Shown: piece after piece, positions 57,531-64,000 of the stretch
Layout: each line of letters starts with the position of its first letter
How positions within the stretch are numbered: position 1 is the first letter of the stretch
DNA from: Galeopsis tetrahit
Lineage: Eukaryota > Streptophyta > Magnoliopsida > Lamiales > Lamiaceae
Assembly: GCA_963675135.1 (NCBI GenBank)
Contig: OY776121.1
Coordinates: forward strand, 62,884,265 to 62,948,264
Direction of reading: 5' to 3'
Length of the DNA: 64,000 nucleotides
Notes under the pieces: generated by a model
Databases searched by the model: none
What the model saw: only the letters and a program-made list of their open reading frames with translations
Told to the model about the DNA's origin: nothing
Program-made: the position numbers and the translations under genes

Positions 57531-59381
57531 CTACCAATAGTCTGTGCAGGAGCAAGCACCATGACGAAAATGATGGAATCGCTTTGTGTCTCGTAAAGTG
57601 ATTCCTCTATCGATCAACTTAGATACAAACCTAAATGCTGCATGACAATCATCGCATACTCTGATATTTTTCTTTATCAGGATAGTGGCTCCACTGGGAG
57701 TATTGACAAGTGCAAATGCTAATGCTAGTTTTTCACTATGACATTGCAACCTTTCTTCCTTCTCCTCCTCGTCCACAAACCAAAGTACATCACTTGCATC
57801 CGGGACATACCCAATTTTCGTAATACCACCCCTGAGTGTTTCCCACATTATACGAATTTCCTTTCTTTGTGGGTGACTATCATCATTTGCCTGAAACACG
57901 TGGACAGCATTCCTGATCTCCACCCAACTACACGCGGGCTCCTTCTGTAGCCCACTTATACGCATTTTCTTCCTCACTCTTGCAGCATCGCTCAATCTAC
58001 CAGCAGACGCGTACATGTTGGACAGTATAATGTGGGCCCCAGAATCTTGAGGGTCAAGTTCAAAAACGCGCTCAGCAGCATAAGAGCCTAATGTCATATC
58101 CTTATGCGTTCTACACGCCCCAAGCAAAGCTCTCCAAACATTTGCTGTAGGTTGGATTTTCATTGCTCTTATGAACCTCACTGCACGATCAAGTTCGCCA
58201 GCTCGACCAAATAGATCAACAATCGTCGTGTAATGTTTACTCTCTGGCTCAAACTTATACTTGTTCATCATTCCAAAGTAATACAACCCTTTTTCCAAGA
58301 GCCGAGAGTGGCTGCAAGCCCTGAGCACACATGAAAAAGCAATCTCATCGGGCTTAAATCCTAAAGCCAGCATTTCTTCAAAGATATCCACGGCTTCCTG
58401 CCCAAGCCCATGATGTGCACAAGCAGTAAGCATGGAGCTCCATGAAACAAGGTCCTTATTCAACAATCGAGAGAAAACCTTCTTCGCATCCTCAATGCTT
58501 CCTGCCTTACTATACATATTAAGAAGAGCATCGCCAACAAAAACACCAAGCTTCATTCCAAACTTGATCATATCCGCGTGGACCAATCTGCCCTGCTCTA
58601 AAGCTCCAGAACTCGCACAGGCTGCAAAGAGACTAGCGTATGTAGAACGTGTAGGTTCAAAACTTGCCCTTTTCATCTCCAAGAATTGCTTCACTGCATT
58701 GAGGTCTTCTCCTTTCCTTACATACGCTGCAATCAAAGCATTCCAAGAAACGCCATTCTTACTCTCCAGCCCATCGAATACGACCTTTGCCTCGCGCATT
58801 CTATTAAACCTCGTGTACATATCCATCAAAGCACTCCCAACATACACATTCTTCTCACATGCACACTTTATACAAGTTCCATGAATCCCACTACCCATTG
58901 CATCATTTTGCATACCAGCAGCCGATTTCAGAGCACTCATGAAGGTGCAACGATTCGGGTGTAAGCCCATCCTCCCCATGTCTACGTACAATCTCAAGGC
59001 CTCGTCGAATTCATGACTCTGCGAATACCCACTTATCAAAACAGAGTAAGAAACACTGTCCCTTTCAGTTATTTTATCAAACACTTTACGTGCCAACTCC
59101 ATATCCCCGCATTTGGCATACATATTCATAACAGCGATTTGTAGATAAGCGTAGTGCTGGAATCTTGAAACTAGAAAATGTGAATGAACGATTTGGCCGT
59201 CTTTGAGCTTGCACTGATCGGCACACTTGTTGAAGAGCTCCAAATACAATCTAGCGTCGGGAGTCTTTTTGAGAAGATCATCGGAAAATTGGTCCAAATA
59301 TATAGTCCGTTGGTGTTGAACTGCGTACAAGGAGGTGCGAGGAAATTGTGAGAGGATCGATTTCAGGTATCGGTGGAACAT
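57531..59381 (-). CDS. PLS-class pentatricopeptide repeat protein with DYW domain (paralogue)
   Basis: Intronless, 616 aa, intact. N-terminal presequence (about 1-40), then PLS repeats (about 45-460, e.g. NMYAKCGDMELARKVFDKI), E/E+ motifs (QKEPACSWVEI), and a DYW domain with zinc ligands HSE (about 548-550) and CDDCH (576-580), ending in DYW. It matches the 6266-8230 protein along its length, with a shorter N-terminus and conserved DYW domain (KIGYVPDASDVLWF versus KIGYVPDTSHVLWF). The two genes are in opposite orientation about 49 kb apart. Like its paralogue it resembles At3g24000 and should edit organelle RNA; the RNA-reading repeats differ enough that targets may differ. Confidence 0.95.
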   Translation of the reverse strand: MFHRYLKSILSQFPRTSLYAVQHQRTIYLDQFSDDLLKKTPDARLYLELFNKCADQCKLKDGQIVHSHFLVSRFQHYAYLQIAVMNMYAKCGDMELARKVFDKITERDSVSYSVLISGYSQSHEFDEALRLYVDMGRMGLHPNRCTFMSALKSAAGMQNDAMGSGIHGTCIKCACEKNVYVGSALMDMYTRFNRMREAKVVFDGLESKNGVSWNALIAAYVRKGEDLNAVKQFLEMKRASFEPTRSTYASLFAACASSGALEQGRLVHADMIKFGMKLGVFVGDALLNMYSKAGSIEDAKKVFSRLLNKDLVSWSSMLTACAHHGLGQEAVDIFEEMLALGFKPDEIAFSCVLRACSHSRLLEKGLYYFGMMNKYKFEPESKHYTTIVDLFGRAGELDRAVRFIRAMKIQPTANVWRALLGACRTHKDMTLGSYAAERVFELDPQDSGAHIILSNMYASAGRLSDAARVRKKMRISGLQKEPACSWVEIRNAVHVFQANDDSHPQRKEIRIMWETLRGGITKIGYVPDASDVLWFVDEEEKEERLQCHSEKLALAFALVNTPSGATILIKKNIRVCDDCHAAFRFVSKLIDRGITLRDTKRFHHFRHGACSCTDYW

Positions 59382-60323
59382 TGAACTAGTTACGAATCTA
59401 TCAATACTTTTTAGGCAACATCACCAAAATTTCATCAAAAACAAAAAATTCTGCTGAACGCCGAAATACCTTTAGTAATTTATCCAAAACACGAAAATCA
59501 TTTAATACAAAGTTTTACCCATCTTTATTTAGGAGGAAAGGGTCGTCTATAGAACATGCACCGAATTTTGTCAACATTCCAATCAAGAGGAAACGGCAAA
59601 TTATAGGTAAATGTAGCTGCTAGTCTATGTGTTTTCCTATTTGAGTCACATGGAACGTAAGACACATCGCACACCAAAAATGTCCTTCATATCTTTTGCA
59701 CAAAACTTGCTTCAAAACCTGTATAGCTAGGACCTTCAATTTATTGCCATCCTTGGAATCCAGTCGAACTTGGATCCTCGGGATATTTCTTGATATGCAC
59801 GCCTAGTATTGTACCCGGTGGTGGAATATGATGACAACCCCCACCTTGACAGACTCCCGATTGATCAAATAGGCACGCTTCTCCTCAACATAAGTAGAAT
59901 CAAGCGTCTCCGTCCGCAGTGTTCCTGCCATCCACGCATACCTTCCTAACCCCCCTGCATAGGAAGAGGAGGGTATGGATGGTTGATGCTTTATATGCTC
60001 CGCAGACAAGACTGGACTGTGGCATCGTAACAACCCGGGAATACTTTATAATTAAAAGAGCAAAGAGTGTAGTAGGAAACTAAAGATACTTTTTGTAACT
60101 GCAAATAACGTTTCAACACGTGTTCCAAAAACAATAGCAATATAAGCAATCAAGAAAGATAAAGTGACATAACTTGTGTGTGTTGTGGAGGGATGGAGGG
60201 GGAGAGAGAGTAAGATGATAAATGGCAAATAACGACTCCATCCTTGAAAGCATTGATCGATCTTTATAACATCTCATCTAATGCTCAAACCTACACACAA
60301 CGATTCAAAACACAAACGAAAAC
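59382..60323. other. Region between the second PPR gene and the NOT4-like gene
   Basis: It serves as PPR promoter and as the 3' flank of the NOT4-like gene. A 76-codon minus ORF at 59803-60033 (ending RESVKVGVVIIFHHRVQY) has no recognised family and no intron evidence. The NOT4 3' untranslated region likely covers 60100-60323. Confidence 0.4.
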
Positions 60324-63300
60324 CTACAATCCAAACACTCTGGTGTATACATCGCTTGAACTAAACATTAAATCCCCATACCCAGGAAAGTAATCCACAC
60401 CCAATCTCTGATTTCTGTGAAGTTCTGTCATGCCCCCATCGCCCTTATGTTGGACCTCATCCAAACCATGCAAGTACCCATTGGAGTTGGAAACCAGCCC
60501 GTTTGCATACTTCTGCTGTGACGTTTGCGTGAAGAAAGATGGATCACAGTTCTGCTGTTCTCTGACTAGTCTTGAAGACAAACCATATGTACTATCTAAT
60601 CCAGGAATCCCATTCGCCTTGTGAATATCCGCCGCCATATTATAGCTCATTTCCAGATGTGGGGATGGAATTTTGGGTGCAGCAAAGAACTGAGAATATT
60701 GGGAGTCTTGGTGTGGAGATGCGGATGGGTTCATCAAATGCCAAAGTCTTGACTCATCATAGGGTATGTTGTTAAATCCATTCATTTGATTGGCTGTACC
60801 AGCACGCAATATTGCAGGATCAAAGAAATCAGCATCATCGTGCCTAGTTGATGATTGTTGAAACAAGGAGGTTGAGAAAGAGGGAGTGTTGGACAAACGA
60901 TTGCCTGCAAAGAAACAGATAAAGAGGGAGTGAGGTTTGGAGATTCTTTTTTTCCTACTCCGGTTTTTCCCTTTGGGTTTAATGGAGTAGCCTTCACAAA
61001 GATTTTTTCAAACCCATGAAAGCTATTCCACATTCTTTTCTTTGTAATAATAATATTCTAAGAAGACGTGGATCAAGGCACAAACCTGATGAGGGACGGG
61101 GTAAGGCTGTCCTGTCACCAGCAGAAAAACCAGGCGGTGGATCTCTAGAGGGCATTGAGAAGCCTGGTGGAGCTAAAGTTTGAGATCTGATCACTGTAAG
61201 GCCAGATAATGAGCATATAAAAACAACACAATATACAATACAGAAAGGTACAATAAAAAAGACACTTAGATACAAAAAAAAGGACCAGCCTATATGTAAA
61301 CTGATCTAGTAACATAGAGCAGGATCCAACATATTTTAGACAAGATTTTATAAATAAATTAAAAGAGTGATATTCCGAGTCTGAATAGGCATTCATAGTT
61401 CTAAGTTCAAGCCATTAAGCAGCCATCAAAATTGGAACCAAGTTTAATCAGCAATGCAAGCGCAAGTCTCTACACAAACACTGTGAACTCTAATATATAG
61501 ACATTAAGTTTTGAGGGACTTATCATGGACACAAAAAGTACAATTATATATTCACACCCGTAAAATTTCTGAATACACTCATGTGGGCTCTCTACAGATG
61601 ACGCACATAAACAATATATCATATACTCCATAAAACAAGGATTTTTTCCTAAAAGTAAAAGAGAATCAGAATATTGTATTTCATTTACCTGGGTACTGAG
61701 GCTTACAGAAATACTGCTGCTCCTTATTATCTCCATAATCCGGAAGGACAGAGGCAGCCATTTGACTTGCAAACCCATCTTGTTTAACAAACGAATAACC
61801 CGATTGATCACTATTTAGGGAACTCCAGGACGAACAGCCCATTCTATCAGCATCATCAAGTATCTCAGATAAACCATTATGCATTGCCAAAGAGTCTTCA
61901 CCAGAATCAAAATCTATTGACAGAATATTTGAAATTATACTGCTCTCTACAGCATCTAAAACAGAACCTTCCTCATCATTGGTCACGTTATCATCGTCTA
62001 TTCTTCGTAAGTGCTCAACTATTTCTTCATTGGAAAATGAGTTGGAACTTCTATAGATTCTATCAGATTTAGCAGAATTTTGAAACTTCATCTCCTGGCA
62101 TGAATCACTAGAAACACAATTTACACCTCTGATAGGTAAACAAGCCTGGTTATCACGATTATGTACAGAATCATGATCAACAGCAAAACCATTCATACTA
62201 TATGTCTTTTTGTGCAATAATGACGGACCACCTCTATCCTCTGAAATGTTTGTGGAATAAAACGGAGGAACAGAAGACGTCCTATGATTAGAACCACGTG
62301 TGTCCTTAGATCCTTCAAGAGATTCATCAGTACTACTTTTGAATAAATCGTTTGCAATGTAATTGGAGGAAGAGACTTTGAACAGTGAAGGAACAGAATA
62401 CGGAACTTCTGTATGTGCATCTCCACTAACTGTTACTGACGATAATTCAGAACATAAGTTCAGAATCCTCCTATCTTCAGGAATATTTCCCTCATTTTCT
62501 GAAGCAGAAGAATTAGGACGTCCTACAATATCTACAAAAGTTGTTGTTTTGTTGGGTACAGCAAAAGGTCCTTCCTTCTCTTTACAGGGAAGTATATCAG
62601 CACTGCTATTTCCAGAACCATAAGTATAATCCTGGATAGTGACAGCAGAGACAATGATGTTTCAACGAAAGGCAAGAAACACAAAAATAATGTTATGCTT
62701 GTGCTTTCTACGTTAGACCAAACATAAAAGTAAATGACAATTCGTAAGTCTCACTTACAGATATGCCATTTCCTGTGGTAGTTTTGTCACTAAAAGCATT
62801 GGAACTGATGCAAAATTCATCAGTTGAAGGAGGCAGCACGTTGCCAGCTCGCTTTGCCACATTGTCTGTACCACCAACAATTTGTTGAACTCTACTCCTG
62901 TAAAACCACAAGCAATTACATACACCAGCACATTAACCTATAGACATGACTGAATAAATCTGAAAGATTGATTGACAATTCATGGAATATTGTACAGCCT
63001 ACATTAGACAATTGGTAATAAATAACCATGCAACAAATTACAACCAATGCCAAGCACAAGATGGGAAGCACCAATGATCATTTAAGAGTAACATGCAACT
63101 GACAGTATTAACATATATTAATGGATGATCAGTGGTAAGACCATACACAATCTTTACAATGGGTTGCAATCTAATATGGTATAGCTCCCACGCTAAAACA
63201 CGCCATGAAAGTAAATAAATATAGATGCATGCTTTAAATTATTTATTAGAACACAAATCTGGCTGAATATGATTTGATGTGCAGAGCAATAATTTTATAC

Positions 63301-64000
63301 AAGTCCAGATAAGCATGCTCGTATAAAATCACTAAATATCTATTACTAAAACTGGAGCTTGTTCAAAATCACATGCACTTAGTTCAGCTAGATGAAGGCA
63401 AATGTAATTTTACTTTTTAAAACAGATCAATCAAAAACAGAAAATTGGATGATAATAGCATAGGGCAAAAAGAAAAGAAAAGAATAAAGGTTTTGCATGT
63501 GGCATGGTACCTAGTATGAACTGCAGCAACCTCATCTTTTCCAAAACTATCTTCATCAGCCCCAATACTATGCAAATATAAGCAAGCAGGATTGTTGCAA
63601 GGCTGAAACAAAAGAAGAACAGTTCTGAATGATTATTCATTTCACATGCTGCAATGCGAAGAGGAAACAATCACAAATCACGACATCTCTATACCATGTT
63701 TTTCAGCCAAGCATGACAGTATTTTGCAGTTCCGAATGATGCTCTGCACAGATAGTAATTATTATAATCGACTTTGGAGTAGCTATATTTGACCAAAGGA
63801 GGGAACGAGGGAACAGTGCAGGTACTTACCTCAAGAATCTACCTTCGAGGACAAAACCATGAACTGATCTAATACATCGTAAAGCCTCCTCCTCCTTTGA
63901 ATATGTTATGTATCTGGGGGTGACATAATAGGGCAAACAGATAATGGGTGGGAGAGAGAGAGATGTTTGAGAAAAAAAATTTGCTGCCATGAAAGACTGC
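60324..64000 (-). CDS. CCR4-NOT complex subunit 4-like protein (E3 ligase), 5' end outside window
   Basis: Seven 3' exons are visible: 63913-63830, 63743-63695, 63602-63511, 62897-62759, 62631-61689, 61193-61086 and 60904-60324. All have GT-AG borders in phase, giving 664 codons to the TAG/TGA-type stop. The first exons hold the end of an RRM (YITYSKEEEALRCIRSVHGF, LEGRFLRASFGTAKYC) and the adjoining Cys/His segment (WLKNMPCNNPACLYLHSIG). The large exon is Ser-rich and poorly conserved. The end has PPGF repeats and FFDPAILRAG, common in plant NOT4-like proteins. The RING domain should lie beyond 64000. NOT4 joins ubiquitin ligation to mRNA decay and translation control. 63914-64000 is intron. 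Confidence 0.88.

Noticed and set aside
59803..60033. 76-codon minus ORF between PPR and NOT4-like genes
   Set aside because: No recognised family, no supporting splice or promoter signals; may be chance or an old gene fragment.

Overview
The window is eukaryotic nuclear DNA from a flowering plant. The evidence is introns with GT-AG borders, two DYW-type pentatricopeptide repeat genes, an AP2-type transcription factor with a miR172 site, a lambda glutathione transferase, and plant-specific transposon families. The genes look eudicot, but I cannot name the species. Most of the sequence between about 8.3 and 46 kb is AT-rich and built from nested transposable elements; host genes lie at 6.3-8.2 kb and from 46 kb onward.

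Layout. 1-5310: the 3' part of a Ty3/gypsy retrotransposon, probably Tat lineage. It holds the end of integrase, a 120-bp tandem array, an intact three-exon antisense gene with a putative Transposase_28-type N-terminal domain, and a 3' LTR. 6266-8230: an intact DYW-PPR gene (+). 8.3-25.6 kb: no convincing host gene; instead Stowaway and Tourist MITEs, a pogo/Lemi1-like remnant, four hAT-like elements, two MULE-like elements with exact 9-bp target duplications, and a repeat family with palindromic ends. 25653-35238: a full-length CACTA (En/Spm) transposon with a 3-bp target duplication, a TnpA-like gene broken by a stop codon, an antisense GRF zinc-finger/membrane gene, a five-exon TNP2 transposase open for 1167 codons, and a promoter-like insert with 51-bp repeats. 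35.2-46.2 kb: more MITEs and a second copy of the palindromic-ended family.

46251-49306: a euAP2/TOE-like gene (+) with two AP2 domains, an EAR motif and a miR172 site. 50084-51780: a lambda GST gene (-) with an apparent 4-bp duplication in its last exon. 52096-56048: a nearly gag-less, frame-broken Ty1/copia element (-) with non-canonical TA...CA LTR ends. 56414-57399: a hAT element. 57531-59381: a second DYW-PPR gene (-), paralogous to the first. 60324-64000: the 3' two-thirds of a CCR4-NOT subunit 4-like gene (-), whose 5' end lies outside the window.

The host genes do not form a pathway. The PPR pair probably acts in organelle RNA editing, the AP2 factor in phase change and flowering under miR172, the GST in redox or thiol chemistry, and NOT4 in mRNA or protein quality control. 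The strongest candidates for something less described are the CACTA element with its extra modules and the palindromic-ended repeat family.
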